Shown here one piece after another: positions 27,301 to 35,818 of a stretch of DNA of 64,000 nt. A program made the position numbers and the translations under genes. The notes under the pieces are model-generated. The model was not told the origin of the DNA and did no database searches. It saw only the letters and a program-made list of their open reading frames with translations. The DNA is from CAJXVA01 sp963761755. Lineage in GTDB: Bacteria; Myxococcota_A; Polyangia; Nannocystales; Nannocystaceae. Location of the stretch: NCBI GenBank assembly GCA_963761755.1, contig CAVXIC010000039.1, positions 124,001 to 188,000 of the forward strand, read 5' to 3'. Positions within the stretch are counted from its first letter, which is position 1, and each line of letters starts with the position of its first letter.

Positions 27301-29158
27301 GCGCCCGACACAGACAGGGTCGGGAGCCAAGCGCGATCGACATCGTCGCGGTGCCGGTTCGCCGCGCCGCCTCGAGCTGAACGCCGCCGGAGGCATCGGT
27401 CGAGCCCTCCACCGCCGCCTCCCCCTCTTGTACGAGTGAAACCGCGACGCCTTCGGGCAGCGGGATCACTGCGCCGCTGGGATCGCGAACGCCCAGCACC
27501 AGTCGAACCATGCGCTCAGGGGCCAACACCACCGGCACGACCGTGGCCGCCACCGTCGTCAGCATCACGTGCTCCACCTCTCCCGTGGTGTACCCGGGTT
27601 TGAGCGCGCGAATCTGATGGGCGCCCGCCGTCACGTTCACGAAGATGCGCACGCCGAACCCATCGGTCTTGCCCCCGTCCCCCGCGCCCAGGCGGTCGAC
27701 CCCTTGCAATGCCACCGATGCCCCGACCACCGGCGCGCCGGTCTCCTCATCGGTCACCCGCACCGCCAGCATCAGCGGCCGGACCACCAGCATATCCCGC
27801 GTGTACAGAGCCCGGCGGGACCACACCCCGTACGCTGCATCCTCGGGCCCCGAGGTCTCCCCCGAGGGCTCGGGCAGGACCCCCAGCGGCGGATCGAAGA
27901 ACAGCACCTCGACCCGGCGGTCCGTCGGGTCATCCACGCCGTCGGGGGGATCGACGTCGAGCGCCTCGCCATCGTCGGCCAGCGGAAAGCTCTCCCCGCA
28001 GCCGTGGATCACCGGCGTGATCGAGGCCGGTAGCGTACTGCCATCCTGGGACATGTAGTCCTCGACCAGCGCCCGACGCGTGTCGGGTCCGACATCGCCG
28101 TCGACGGCAAGGCCGCGCGCCTCCTGGTACGCGGCCACGGGGTCGCCCGTGGGGATCTGCCCCTGAGCCCACAGCGCCCGCTCGAGCAGCAGCGCATCCT
28201 CGCCCGGGCCCCATCGCTGCGACGCCGGCACCCCATCGTCATAGAAGGCCAGCCACACGTCGACGTCGTCGGTGAGATAGGCCGACACCGCCCGCGCGCG
28301 GTCGAGCGACAGCGCGAGGTTGAGCTCGGGCTCGCCGCTGGTGTCGGTGTGCCCCACGACCAGCATCGTGGCGCCCCGGTGCTGCTCGTAGAGCGTCGCC
28401 ACGTCGCGCAGGAGGACCAGCGCGTCGGGCAGCACGAACGCCTTGTTGGTGTCGAACACCGTGCCGACGATCCGCACCCGGCCCACCCGCGGCTGGAGCA
28501 CCAGCGTGTGCGGCGTCTTGCCCTGCAGCCCCACCTCGGGCAGAGGCTCGGCGGGGCCGCTGATCGTCACGTGGGGCGCGCCCTCGACCTCGAGCCACGG
28601 CGCGTCGCGATCCTGGGTCCACCGCTCGCGCAGCACCTCGTGGAGCGCGCTCGCGCTGCCGATCCGAGCGGTGCCAAAGCTGGTCGTGGCATCTTCGAGC
28701 CGCGCGACGCCGTCGGCATCGGTGTCGACGACGGTCTCCTCCCCCGCACGGATCCGAACCGGAACCCCCGGGATCGGCTCCCCGAGTTCGTCCACCACCC
28801 GAAGCTCCAGCCACGTCGTGACCTGCGGCCGAATCACCTGGTCGTCGGCACTCGGACCCACCAAGTCGCGAAGGTCCGTCTGGGTCGGTGCGTCGAGCGT
28901 CATGGGCTTGCGCTCCGTTCTCAGCCCGACGATCGATCCTGCCTCCAGCGCGCCCGCCACCCACTGCCCGATGTCCTCTCGGTCCGCGTCAGGCCGCCCG
29001 AGGGCCTCACGGAGCGCTTCGAGGTTGCCCGGTTCGTCCAGCAACCGCTCCGTCAGCGCCCGCGCCTTGGCCTCGTCCAGATTTCGCCACCGATCGCGCC
29101 AGCTGACGAGAAACCCGAATCCATCGGGCGTTCGAAGCTTCTTCGGATCGGACAGCAC
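24305..29158 (-). CDS. Giant OmpA/peptidoglycan-binding zinc-metalloprotease effector-like protein
   Basis: 1617-aa protein. From the N-terminus: a DPKKLRT segment followed by FGFLVSWRDRW; a carboxypeptidase-regulatory-like beta domain (VVDELGEPIPGVPV); an OmpA-like domain (VVGHTDTSGEPELNLALSLD) interrupted by a peptidoglycan-binding-like insert (LAVDGDVGPDTRRALVEDY) and completed by GCGESFPL and DRRVEVLFF; a second regulatory-like domain (VTDEETGAPVVGASV); then a long C-terminal half with AHELGHALGLPDEY near residue 1170. That is the HExxHxxGxxD zinc site of metzincin-like proteases. No signal peptide is seen. I chose the GTG at 29158 because it gives MLSDPKKLRT, matching the start of the module ORFs at 10743 and 11913. 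Likely a contact- or secretion-delivered wall-binding protease; this is inference. Confidence 0.65.
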   Translation of the reverse strand: MLSDPKKLRTPDGFGFLVSWRDRWRNLDEAKARALTERLLDEPGNLEALREALGRPDADREDIGQWVAGALEAGSIVGLRTERKPMTLDAPTQTDLRDLVGPSADDQVIRPQVTTWLELRVVDELGEPIPGVPVRIRAGEETVVDTDADGVARLEDATTSFGTARIGSASALHEVLRERWTQDRDAPWLEVEGAPHVTISGPAEPLPEVGLQGKTPHTLVLQPRVGRVRIVGTVFDTNKAFVLPDALVLLRDVATLYEQHRGATMLVVGHTDTSGEPELNLALSLDRARAVSAYLTDDVDVWLAFYDDGVPASQRWGPGEDALLLERALWAQGQIPTGDPVAAYQEARGLAVDGDVGPDTRRALVEDYMSQDGSTLPASITPVIHGCGESFPLADDGEALDVDPPDGVDDPTDRRVEVLFFDPPLGVLPEPSGETSGPEDAAYGVWSRRALYTRDMLVVRPLMLAVRVTDEETGAPVVGASVALQGVDRLGAGDGGKTDGFGVRIFVNVTAGAHQIRALKPGYTTGEVEHVMLTTVAATVVPVVLAPERMVRLVLGVRDPSGAVIPLPEGVAVSLVQEGEAAVEGSTDASGGVQLEAARRTGTATMSIALGSRPCLCRALDGGVSLTSLEDALAAAATGTRFVQLPGRLDIPDPRVVVDARAPADTGEFDAATLVAASRDQPLSVEIAPTWEHVAFTFFDRHHGRARTVPGPTREGEPALVMTGHVGGADDAVFHSAWPVRLDGRTIHALGWLLEQGGVPTTNDLIRMQCPERTFVVSSRDDVDAVTLRTFPTADPLVDAPNLDRLLYYDVPARWHCDRYFARRATDEPGSQQPYPAVARQTEAPSPIVVSLDDIVMMRSDGAGGRVPVPIDTEFTILDNKLQVFRPKDTDPEGYGEPYFTHRKLLKPAPAQGSVPPWLVLDAANFTRAIVYRQIYDVFDARTTVEEGEGAEVPVGARVAYAPFAGDEREDIDPVKEHVSAFCYIEGRYHIPVPGKNAEQSAKDQEGLGMAALFRSTGSGPEKEHAAMLHVLVISFDFAPSAKPPTGATKASEVPEARRRRLVAQALNAAGRRWSGRRIRKPQSEVIHPTTGKLAPAPGFPKPSVPLFRVPALKCSYTALFVPHDSVLPAEAASAIVHLWANVHRSSMSRSGPSDWDIVDALRADKAGSTVAHELGHALGLPDEYIETESLGSLFQPGFAGRGRAPGIPYRFDVDPSLPDGKPGPGSNTVDSSAIMVQNVAPRPRHYASLMRRLSSRAGIATQGAVWELGERSFMPLSSSDSAPGSVPDLIAEASTSAKKLPVDAFLYGSGRGSFADFRFRREGSSLNGVLVLRARIAVVFPKSSTFAEQKDFFEALSEVLAAAAKRVNCFATLNTSSGTQRVAAILSFGLLSCTLPSAGDDEVAREEVNRYLGRMRPSPFGPFEIPPILRGAEVEAERQRIRAQIESNLASLRRLRERNAVLREQPPTEMRDLEIGLNENLIATGERKNEELDADLAGLSAPEDGGTFLAQKAYDDFVASFARGFPPHIWLVVGTAHLPAMAATPQMAVVRTEAKLTRTEQRRSLKKAILGTMGLTHSFSRPTLDELQAFLTGILSADAVAVDEVSMRSGLETSDS

Positions 29159-29301
29159 CCACGAGCATGGTCCGGCATCGATCGCGCCGGAGCAAGCCAC
29201 GGTTGCGCGCAGGGACAGGCTCAGCGCCGGCCCAGCACCCGGTCGCGCCGCAGAGCCGTCAACCCGCCATCGGCGGTGTCGAGCCAGACCCCCGTCCCGC
29301 G

Positions 29302-29805
29302 TCACTCCGGGTCGATCGTGTGACACCCCGCGCAGCCGAAGCCTTGACCGGTCGCGGGGTCGAAGGGAGCCTCGCCCATGGCTTCGGCCATGGCGGGGAC
29401 GATCGACTCGGCCATGTACTTGGAGACGTCCGGCATGGTCGCGAACTCGGCGATCTGTCCGTCGGCCATGGTCAGGTGCGGCAAGAACTCTTGCGGGTCC
29501 TTCTTGTCGGGGCCGTGACAGGTCGCGCAGCTGAAGCCGGCGAACTCGTCGGGGTCCGCCTCCTTGAACTTGGGCTTCATGGCCGGGACGACCTTGGTCT
29601 TCATGTACGCGATCTGGGCGTCCAGATCCGCCGCTTCGGCCTCCTCCCACGTCGCGGGGACGGACACCTCCGGTGCGTCCTCGGAGGCCGTCGGGTCGCC
29701 GTGCGTCTGTGCGTCGGGAGGGGTCGCAGAGGAGGCCGCCGGGGACGAGCTCTTGCAGGCGGCGAGCAGCAGCATCAAGCCAAGGGACGGCGCAATTCGT
29801 TGCAT
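29302..29805 (-). CDS. Cytochrome c lipoprotein with two haem motifs
   Basis: 167-aa lipoprotein: ATG at 29805, signal MQRIAPSLGLMLLLAAC, Ser/Ala/Pro linker, then a helical domain with CATCH and near the C-terminus CAGCH, each with a Met-containing stretch nearby. Probably a periplasm-facing electron carrier with a duplicated half-domain. It is transcribed away from the methyltransferase gene. Confidence 0.7.
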   Translation of the reverse strand: MQRIAPSLGLMLLLAACKSSSPAASSATPPDAQTHGDPTASEDAPEVSVPATWEEAEAADLDAQIAYMKTKVVPAMKPKFKEADPDEFAGFSCATCHGPDKKDPQEFLPHLTMADGQIAEFATMPDVSKYMAESIVPAMAEAMGEAPFDPATGQGFGCAGCHTIDPE

Positions 29806-29904
29806 GCGGCTATGTGACACGTCCGGGCGCAGACCGATACCCTCGGGTGGGAAACACGCTGTTGCGCGATACGAAACCTGCGTACAGCAGGCATCATCCC
29901 CGCG

Positions 29905-30594
29905 ATGGACGACGTGACCGAGGTCTCGACCCGCGAAGGCTACGACCGCTGGGCGCCGGGCTACGACGCGTACGACAACCCGCTCATCGCGCTCGAGCAG
30001 CCCATCGTGCGCGCGCACATCGGCGACCCCGCGGGGCTCGACGTGCTGGACGTGGGATGCGGCACGGGCCGGCACGCGCTGTGGATGGCCGAGCGCGGCG
30101 CCCAGGTCACCGGCGTGGACTTCTCCGGCGGCATGCTGGCGGTCCTACGCGACAAGGGCACGCCGCCGGGACTCGAGTTGGTGGAGCACGACCTGCGCAC
30201 GGGCCTGCCCCGCCCCAATGCCAGCGCGGACCTGGTCACCTGTTGCCTGGTGCTCGAGCACCTGCAGAGCCTCGGTGAGATGTTCGCGGAGATGGCAAGA
30301 GTCGCGCGACCCGGCGGGCGGGTGTTGCTCAGCGACTTTCACCCCGAGATGCTTCGCCGGGGCTACCACGCCCGCTTCCGCGAGGATCCCGGCGGGCCCA
30401 AGTTCCAGATGAAGGGCGCGGCGCATACGGTCTCCGACTACGTGATGGCGGCGACGAACGCGGGCCTGTCGATCACTCACGCCTCCGAACACGTGATGAC
30501 CGAGGACCTCGCCACCCGCTCGCGCAGCGCCCGGAAGTGGGTCGGTCTGCCCCTGCTCTTCGTCTTGATGTGCACGGCGCCCAAGATCGACTAG
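29905..30594 (+). CDS. Class I SAM-dependent methyltransferase
   Basis: 229-aa protein with the Rossmann signature VLDVGCGTGRHALWMAERG, the acidic ribose-binding VTGVDFSGGML, and a late EHLQSLGEMFAEMARVARPGG motif typical of UbiE/COQ5-like small-molecule methyltransferases. No membrane segments except a mildly hydrophobic C-terminus. The substrate cannot be told. The next gene starts ten bases downstream, so they may be co-transcribed. Confidence 0.75.
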   Translation: MDDVTEVSTREGYDRWAPGYDAYDNPLIALEQPIVRAHIGDPAGLDVLDVGCGTGRHALWMAERGAQVTGVDFSGGMLAVLRDKGTPPGLELVEHDLRTGLPRPNASADLVTCCLVLEHLQSLGEMFAEMARVARPGGRVLLSDFHPEMLRRGYHARFREDPGGPKFQMKGAAHTVSDYVMAATNAGLSITHASEHVMTEDLATRSRSARKWVGLPLLFVLMCTAPKID

Positions 30595-30603
30595 AAGGTC
30601 AGC

Positions 30604-31980
30604 ATGTGGGAATGGCTGGCCGACCGGATCGGCATCGTGCGCCTGCGGCAGCTGCTGGAACGCGTGCGCCATCGGCTGGCCTTCGTACCGCTGGTGATGA
30701 CCGCGGTCTCGGTCGTGGCCGCGCAGCTGTTCTTGCTGCTCGACCGCAGCATCGGCGACAAGGTGCTCCCCGGGCTGTTCTCGACCACGGTCGAGAGCGC
30801 ACGGGCCATCCTCGGGACGATCGCCGGCGGCCTGATCACGGCCTTCACCCTGTTGATCTCGATGATGCTGGTCGCGGTGCAGCTGGCCAGCGGGCAGTTC
30901 TCGCCCCGTTCGATGCGCAACTGGCTGAGCGATACGACCCTGCAGCGCACGGTCGGCGTGGTGATGGCGACCACGGTGTTTTGCCTGCTCGGACTCCGAT
31001 CGGCCCGCGACTTCGGGGATGAGGCCATCATTCCCAACATCACGGTCATCGTCGCGGTGCTCGCGGGCATCGTCTCGCTGGTCATGGTCGTCCGCGCCGT
31101 GGACCACGTGACCAGCAACCTACAGATCGGCACTGTCGTCCGGCGCATCTGCAACGAGACGCTCACCGTCATCGCGACGGCCAGCGAGACCCACGAGAAC
31201 CCGGACATCGTGGCCGAGGCCAGGGGGGAGCAACCGTTCCCGCCGATCCCCACGTCGGCCGTCGTCGTGGAGTCCGACCGCGGCGGGTGGGTGCAGCAGA
31301 TCGACACCGCCGCGCTCACCGGTGCCTTGCCCCGGGGGTCCACCGCCTGGGTGCCCGTCGTGTACAGCGACTTCGTGCCCATCGGCAGCCCGCTGGCGTG
31401 GATCGAGATCCCCGAGCCGACCCTGGCGGACGCGACCCCCGAGGGGCACGAGGACCCCGAGGACGAGCCCGACGAGGACGAGTCCCTGGGCTCCCGGGTG
31501 CGGTCCGCCTTTGCGATTGGAGACTCGCGCACGATGCAGCGCGACATCGGGTTCGGGCTCTCTCAGCTCGCCGACATCGCCGTGCGGGCCCTCTCGCCAG
31601 GGATCAACGACCCTCAGACCGCCCAGGACGTCATTCGCCACCTGGGCGAGGTGATGCTGGCCCTGTGGTCGCATGACGAAGCGCCCTCCAGGACGTCGGA
31701 GGACGGCCGCACCATTCACCATCGGGCGGCCGGTCACGGCGCCCATCTGCGAACCGCCTTCGATCCGATCCGACACTACGGGCGCAGTGACCCCGCCGTG
31801 ATGCTGAGGCTCGGACTCACGATCGTCGACGTCGCGCGAGAGGTCGTCCGGCGAAAGCTGCCCGGCTCGATCCAGCCTCTGGAGACCTTCCTCGACGATG
31901 TCCGCACAGGCTGCGACGACGCCCAGTGGCTGAGCCGGGAGCGCGAGGCGATGCAGGCCGTCTCGATCAGTTCGGACTGA
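30604..31980 (+). CDS. DUF2254 family membrane protein
   Basis: 458-aa protein with about four N-terminal transmembrane helices (near residues 30-46, 75-97, 115-130 and 145-165), then a soluble C-terminal domain. The segment LASGQFSPRSMRNWLSD and the later ALSPGINDPQTAQD are typical of DUF2254 proteins, a widespread family without a known function. The start overlaps nothing and follows the methyltransferase by ten bases. Its last 14 bases overlap the convergent esterase gene. Confidence 0.75.
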   Translation: MWEWLADRIGIVRLRQLLERVRHRLAFVPLVMTAVSVVAAQLFLLLDRSIGDKVLPGLFSTTVESARAILGTIAGGLITAFTLLISMMLVAVQLASGQFSPRSMRNWLSDTTLQRTVGVVMATTVFCLLGLRSARDFGDEAIIPNITVIVAVLAGIVSLVMVVRAVDHVTSNLQIGTVVRRICNETLTVIATASETHENPDIVAEARGEQPFPPIPTSAVVVESDRGGWVQQIDTAALTGALPRGSTAWVPVVYSDFVPIGSPLAWIEIPEPTLADATPEGHEDPEDEPDEDESLGSRVRSAFAIGDSRTMQRDIGFGLSQLADIAVRALSPGINDPQTAQDVIRHLGEVMLALWSHDEAPSRTSEDGRTIHHRAAGHGAHLRTAFDPIRHYGRSDPAVMLRLGLTIVDVAREVVRRKLPGSIQPLETFLDDVRTGCDDAQWLSREREAMQAVSISSD

Positions 31981-33700
31981 GCGCGTCCCAAAAATCGCAC
32001 TGCTCGGTGCGCAGGCCCTGCCCCGTGCTCAGCGTCGACTCGATCTGCAGGTACGGATCGGTGTCCGCGTCGTACACCGGCCAGCTCGGGTCGCTGGAGG
32101 GCTCGGCGTCGGCGGCGAAGCTCGACCACAGGGCCTGCATCCGCGTGCGTACCTCCTCATCGGCCGCCGTGGTCGGATAGGTCCGTCCACCGCCCAAGAT
32201 CGCGTCGAAGTTTCCGAACACGTAGATGAGCTCCAAACCGTGGAACGCCCCGGTCTCGCCGCCTCCGGGCACCCAGTAGTCCTCGTGCGTGAAGTGGTAG
32301 CGATAGACGGGGCTGCGACCCGTCGCGGCTGCGCGCAGTGATCGACGCGCCGTGCAGACGAACTTGAGGTCCGAGGTGACCGCGACGTAGGCATCACGTG
32401 GGCTGGCGTAGTCCTCCAGCGGATACTGCTCGAGCACCGACGTCGACAGCGGGCCGAAGCTCCCGAGGACCAGCGCCTCGTAGGCGGCCTCGCTCAGGTC
32501 GCCGGGGACGAAGCGAAACGTCTCGTCCGCGTTGGCGCCGATGATCACCGGGACGTCGTTGTGCGTCCCGTCGCGCATCGCGTCGAGGGTCTGCACGGGG
32601 AGCGTCTGGGGATCGATGGTCGGACCCCACCCCTGGCCACCGACCCCGGCAACGTCGGGGTAGCCGGTCGGCTCCGCCGCGACCAGGGTTTCCGGTGGCA
32701 GCGCACGTAGGCACGCGATCGGATCCGCCTCGTCGGCGCAGCCGGTGTTCGCCAGCCACGGCGTGGACATCTGCTCGGCGTACTGGTCCTGCGGACGGTG
32801 GTTGCACGCACCGCTTTGAACGATCGCCGCTCGGAACAGCCCCGCGGCCAGCGGCGAGCCCAGCAGGGTGCAGGTGTTGACCGCGCCCCCCGACTCGCCG
32901 AACACCGTCACGCGATCGGGGTCGCCACCGAACGCCGCAGCGTTGGCCGCAACCCACTGCAGCGCAGCGACTTGATCGCGGAGCCCGAGGTTGGCGTCGG
33001 GAAGCTCGGGATGCGTGAGCCACCCAAGCGCGCCGATCCGGTAGTTGATCGTCACGACCACCTGGTCGCCGGCGTCGGAGAGCGACGACCCGTCGTACAG
33101 CGGGTCGGTCGCGGTGCCCAGCGCGTTGCCGCCCCCGTGAATGAACACGAGCACCGGGCGGGCCTCGTCGTCCGCCGCCGGGGTCCAGACGTTGAGCTGC
33201 AAGCAGTCCTCATCCCCCACCACCGGGCCGTCTTCGCCGGCGAGCTGCGGGCACATCGGACCGAGGGCGGTGGCATCGCGCGACTCGGTCCAGCACGCAG
33301 CCGGCTCCGGCGCGGCCCAACGAAGCGCGCCGGTCGGGGGCGCTGCGTAGGGAATGCCCAAGAACGCGACCGGACCGGCCCGGGTGACGGCCCCCTCCAC
33401 GGGGCCGCGGTCGGTGAGCACGACGGTTTCGCCGGGGGTCACGTCGGTGGCGCACGCGTCGTCGGTGCCCGTCGTGCCGGAGCTCGAGCCGTCCGCTCCG
33501 CTCTCGGACTGCGAACCGGTCTCGCCCAGACCCGTCGAGGTCCCCGGTTCGGTCGGGGTGCTCGAGGTGCCGGGCTCGGTCTCGGCGCCGGTCTCGTCTG
33601 CCCCGGACGCGGGCGCGTCGTCGCCCCCGCATCCGGTCAGCGCGACGAGAAGACTCGCTGCGGCGACCGAGCGCCATGATCGTTGGATGCGTTCCCCCAT
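31967..33700 (-). CDS. Secreted type B carboxylesterase lipoprotein
   Basis: 577-aa lipoprotein. Signal with lipobox VALTGC, a ~60-residue Thr/Ser/Gly/Glu linker of the kind common in Nannocystineae lipoproteins, then a carboxylesterase type B alpha/beta-hydrolase. Motifs: EDCLQLNVW, FIHGGGNALG (oxyanion hole), FGESGGAVN (nucleophile Ser), then a later HGLELIYVFG region with the probable catalytic His. It would hydrolyse esters outside the cytoplasm. The ATG at 33700 is chosen because the signal begins there; upstream codons look non-coding. Confidence 0.8.
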   Translation of the reverse strand: MGERIQRSWRSVAAASLLVALTGCGGDDAPASGADETGAETEPGTSSTPTEPGTSTGLGETGSQSESGADGSSSGTTGTDDACATDVTPGETVVLTDRGPVEGAVTRAGPVAFLGIPYAAPPTGALRWAAPEPAACWTESRDATALGPMCPQLAGEDGPVVGDEDCLQLNVWTPAADDEARPVLVFIHGGGNALGTATDPLYDGSSLSDAGDQVVVTINYRIGALGWLTHPELPDANLGLRDQVAALQWVAANAAAFGGDPDRVTVFGESGGAVNTCTLLGSPLAAGLFRAAIVQSGACNHRPQDQYAEQMSTPWLANTGCADEADPIACLRALPPETLVAAEPTGYPDVAGVGGQGWGPTIDPQTLPVQTLDAMRDGTHNDVPVIIGANADETFRFVPGDLSEAAYEALVLGSFGPLSTSVLEQYPLEDYASPRDAYVAVTSDLKFVCTARRSLRAAATGRSPVYRYHFTHEDYWVPGGGETGAFHGLELIYVFGNFDAILGGGRTYPTTAADEEVRTRMQALWSSFAADAEPSSDPSWPVYDADTDPYLQIESTLSTGQGLRTEQCDFWDALSPN

Positions 33701-33950
33701 GCGAGCAACCCCGAAGCAAGCCGTATGCCACATGAGCCCACACGCCCGATCAACCGGTTGGGCGCGCAGCGTTTCGTTGCAAGACTCCGCGGCGTTGCAG
33801 CTCACAACGCCGGCCTGCCCCGGGCGGGGGGCTCGTCCGTGCTCGAGAGGGCCCGTGGCGACCGCCAGACCCGCCCGCACCGCCGATCTACGATCTGTGC
33901 TCGTCTGCGCGCCGACGCACCTATAGTGTGGGCCAGAGGAACGAAGTCAG
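33701..33950. promoter_or_regulatory. Divergent promoter region with a candidate -10 box
   Basis: 250 bases between the esterase and the coiled-coil gene. TATAGT at 33922-33927 is the best -10 candidate for the plus-strand gene in an otherwise GC-rich stretch; no clear -35 is visible. AGAGGA at 33934-33939 may be a distant ribosome binding site for the ATG at 33951. Confidence 0.3.
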
Positions 33951-34565
33951 ATGGGGTTGTTCGATCGAAAGCGTCCTGAGGAAGAAACCGCGGTCCCCGC
34001 ACCGCAGCCGGCTCCGGTCGCGCAAGCCGAACCGGTCAAGCAACCGGCGCCGAAGAAAGTTGCCGAGACGGTCAAGGTCGCGCCCGAGCAGGCAGCCGAT
34101 ACCTCCAAGCCGACCTACGGCATCCAAAACGCGATCGAGCTGATGCGTCAGCTCCCCGACGACAACGTGTCTCTGGTCGTCGAGGTCGTGAAGAAGACGC
34201 TCGAGTCGCTCGATGTCGACATCGGCAGCATCATCGCCGACGCCGAGCGCAAGCACGCGCGGATCGATGACCGCGTCTCGAACCTTCAGGCCGAGATTCG
34301 CGACTTCGAAGAGGAGATCGCCGCGCGCAAGGACGAGATCGAAGCGCTGACCGCCGATCGCGATGAGACCAAGACGGTCAAGGAGCGGCTCGAGCTCGCC
34401 CAGCAAGGGACCAGCGGGAGCGCAGCGCGACCGGTGCCCGCAGCGTCGATTCCGGGGCCGGGCAGCGTCTCCACCCAGTCGGGCACCCTCTCCGCGCCGG
34501 GCGAGTCGAGCGCTCGCAGCAACCAGTCCGCTTCGGGGTCCCTCTCGGTCCCCAAGTCGAGCTAG
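33951..34565 (+). CDS. Coiled-coil hypothetical protein
   Basis: 204-aa cytoplasmic protein beginning MGLFDRKRPEEE, followed by an Ala/Pro/Lys-rich segment, a helical region (NAIELMRQLPDDNVSLVVEV), a charged coiled coil (about residues 95-150, with IRDFEEEIAARKDEIEAL) and a Ser/Gly/Pro-rich tail. No enzymatic motif. It may be a scaffold or envelope-associated adaptor. Function unknown. Confidence 0.6.
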   Translation: MGLFDRKRPEEETAVPAPQPAPVAQAEPVKQPAPKKVAETVKVAPEQAADTSKPTYGIQNAIELMRQLPDDNVSLVVEVVKKTLESLDVDIGSIIADAERKHARIDDRVSNLQAEIRDFEEEIAARKDEIEALTADRDETKTVKERLELAQQGTSGSAARPVPAASIPGPGSVSTQSGTLSAPGESSARSNQSASGSLSVPKSS

Positions 34566-34630
34566 CGCGAATCCGCACCCGCGCGCGCCGTCGACGACGC
34601 CACCGGACCGCGTCCCCACGAGGTGGTAGG

Positions 34631-35806
34631 ATGTGTGTTCGGATGGTGAACGTGCGGTTGGGTGTCCTGAGCATGATCCTGGTGGCGATGGGCTGCGGGG
34701 GCGACGACGGTCGAGACGAGCAGGCCTCGACGCTCGGGCCCGGGTCGTTCACCGCGTCCATGTCGGCCGGTGGCAGCGGCGACGAAAACGGTGACGCGGA
34801 CAGCGGCGACGAGAGCGGAGCCAATCCCACCGGAGTCTCCGCCGGAGACGAGGGGGGCGGCCCGGGGGGCTGCGAAGAGCTGATCGACGAGGCCGACCTC
34901 GGCCCCCGTCCGCAAGACATCATCTTCGCCGTCGACACGTCCGGCTCGATGATCCAAGAGGCGGGGTTCGTGCAGCAGCAGATGAACTCGTTCTCGATCC
35001 AGATCGATGCAGGTCAGGTCGACGCGCACATCATCCTGTTGGCCGAGTACCCCTTCCTGATCAGCCCCGGCATCTGCATCGACCCGCCCCTGGGCTCTGG
35101 CGGGTGCCCCGACGCGGACTCCAACCCGCCCAAGTTCCTGCACGTCCCCGACAGCGACATCGCGAGCACGGACGCGCTGCAGCGCATCATCGAGCTCTAC
35201 CCCGGGTACGGTCCGCTCCTGCGCCCCAACGCCTTGACCCACGTCGTCGTCGTGAGCGACGACAACTCGGCGATGAGCGCGGCCGACTTCACGAGCCAGT
35301 TCTCCGCCCTGTCCGACAACCTGGGCAACTTCGTCTTTCACGGCATCGTCAGCTCGCTCGACCCCGACGGGGCCGCGTGCGGCTCGTGCTGCGCGCTCGG
35401 GGCCAGCCAAGGCACCGTGTATCAGGAGCTCATCGCGTCCACGGGCGGCGTCGAGGGCAACCTGTGCGACCAGGAGTTCCAGCCGGTCTTCGGCGCGGTC
35501 GCGCAGCAGGTCATCGGTGGGGCTTCGCTCGCGTGCAGCTATCAGATCCCCGAGCCTCCCGCGGGCGAAACCTTCGACCGCGACGAAGTGAACGTCGAGT
35601 TCGAGGACAGCGACGGCATCCCGTTCTCCGTGGGGCGGGTCGATGCCCAGGCCGACTGCGGCAGCGTCAGCCAGGGCTGGTACTACGACGATCCGCTCGA
35701 CCCCTCGCGCATCATCGTCTGTCCCCAGACCTGCGAGACGATCCGCAGCTTCGAGGCCGGCAAGGTCGCAATCAAGTTCGGCTGCCAGACGATCCCGGCC
35801 GCGTAG
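34631..35806 (+). CDS. VWA-like domain lipoprotein
   Basis: 391-aa lipoprotein with lipobox VAMGC and an Asp/Gly/Ser-rich linker, then a von Willebrand factor A-like domain. The MIDAS-type DTSGSM is near residue 103 and VVVVSDDNSAMS is near 210. Several Cys pairs (CGSCC, CPQTC) suggest disulphides. Probably a cell-surface metal-dependent binding protein. The ATG at 34643 (MVNVRLG) is an alternative start. It converges on the IS91-like gene. Confidence 0.7.
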   Translation: MCVRMVNVRLGVLSMILVAMGCGGDDGRDEQASTLGPGSFTASMSAGGSGDENGDADSGDESGANPTGVSAGDEGGGPGGCEELIDEADLGPRPQDIIFAVDTSGSMIQEAGFVQQQMNSFSIQIDAGQVDAHIILLAEYPFLISPGICIDPPLGSGGCPDADSNPPKFLHVPDSDIASTDALQRIIELYPGYGPLLRPNALTHVVVVSDDNSAMSAADFTSQFSALSDNLGNFVFHGIVSSLDPDGAACGSCCALGASQGTVYQELIASTGGVEGNLCDQEFQPVFGAVAQQVIGGASLACSYQIPEPPAGETFDRDEVNVEFEDSDGIPFSVGRVDAQADCGSVSQGWYYDDPLDPSRIIVCPQTCETIRSFEAGKVAIKFGCQTIPAA

Positions 35807-35818
35807 GGGCCGGGCTCC

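Noticed and set aside
29159..29650. N-terminal extension of the giant metalloprotease
   Set aside because: Arg/Gly-rich and overlapping the cytochrome c lipoprotein gene; the GTG at 29158 gives a start shared with related ORFs.
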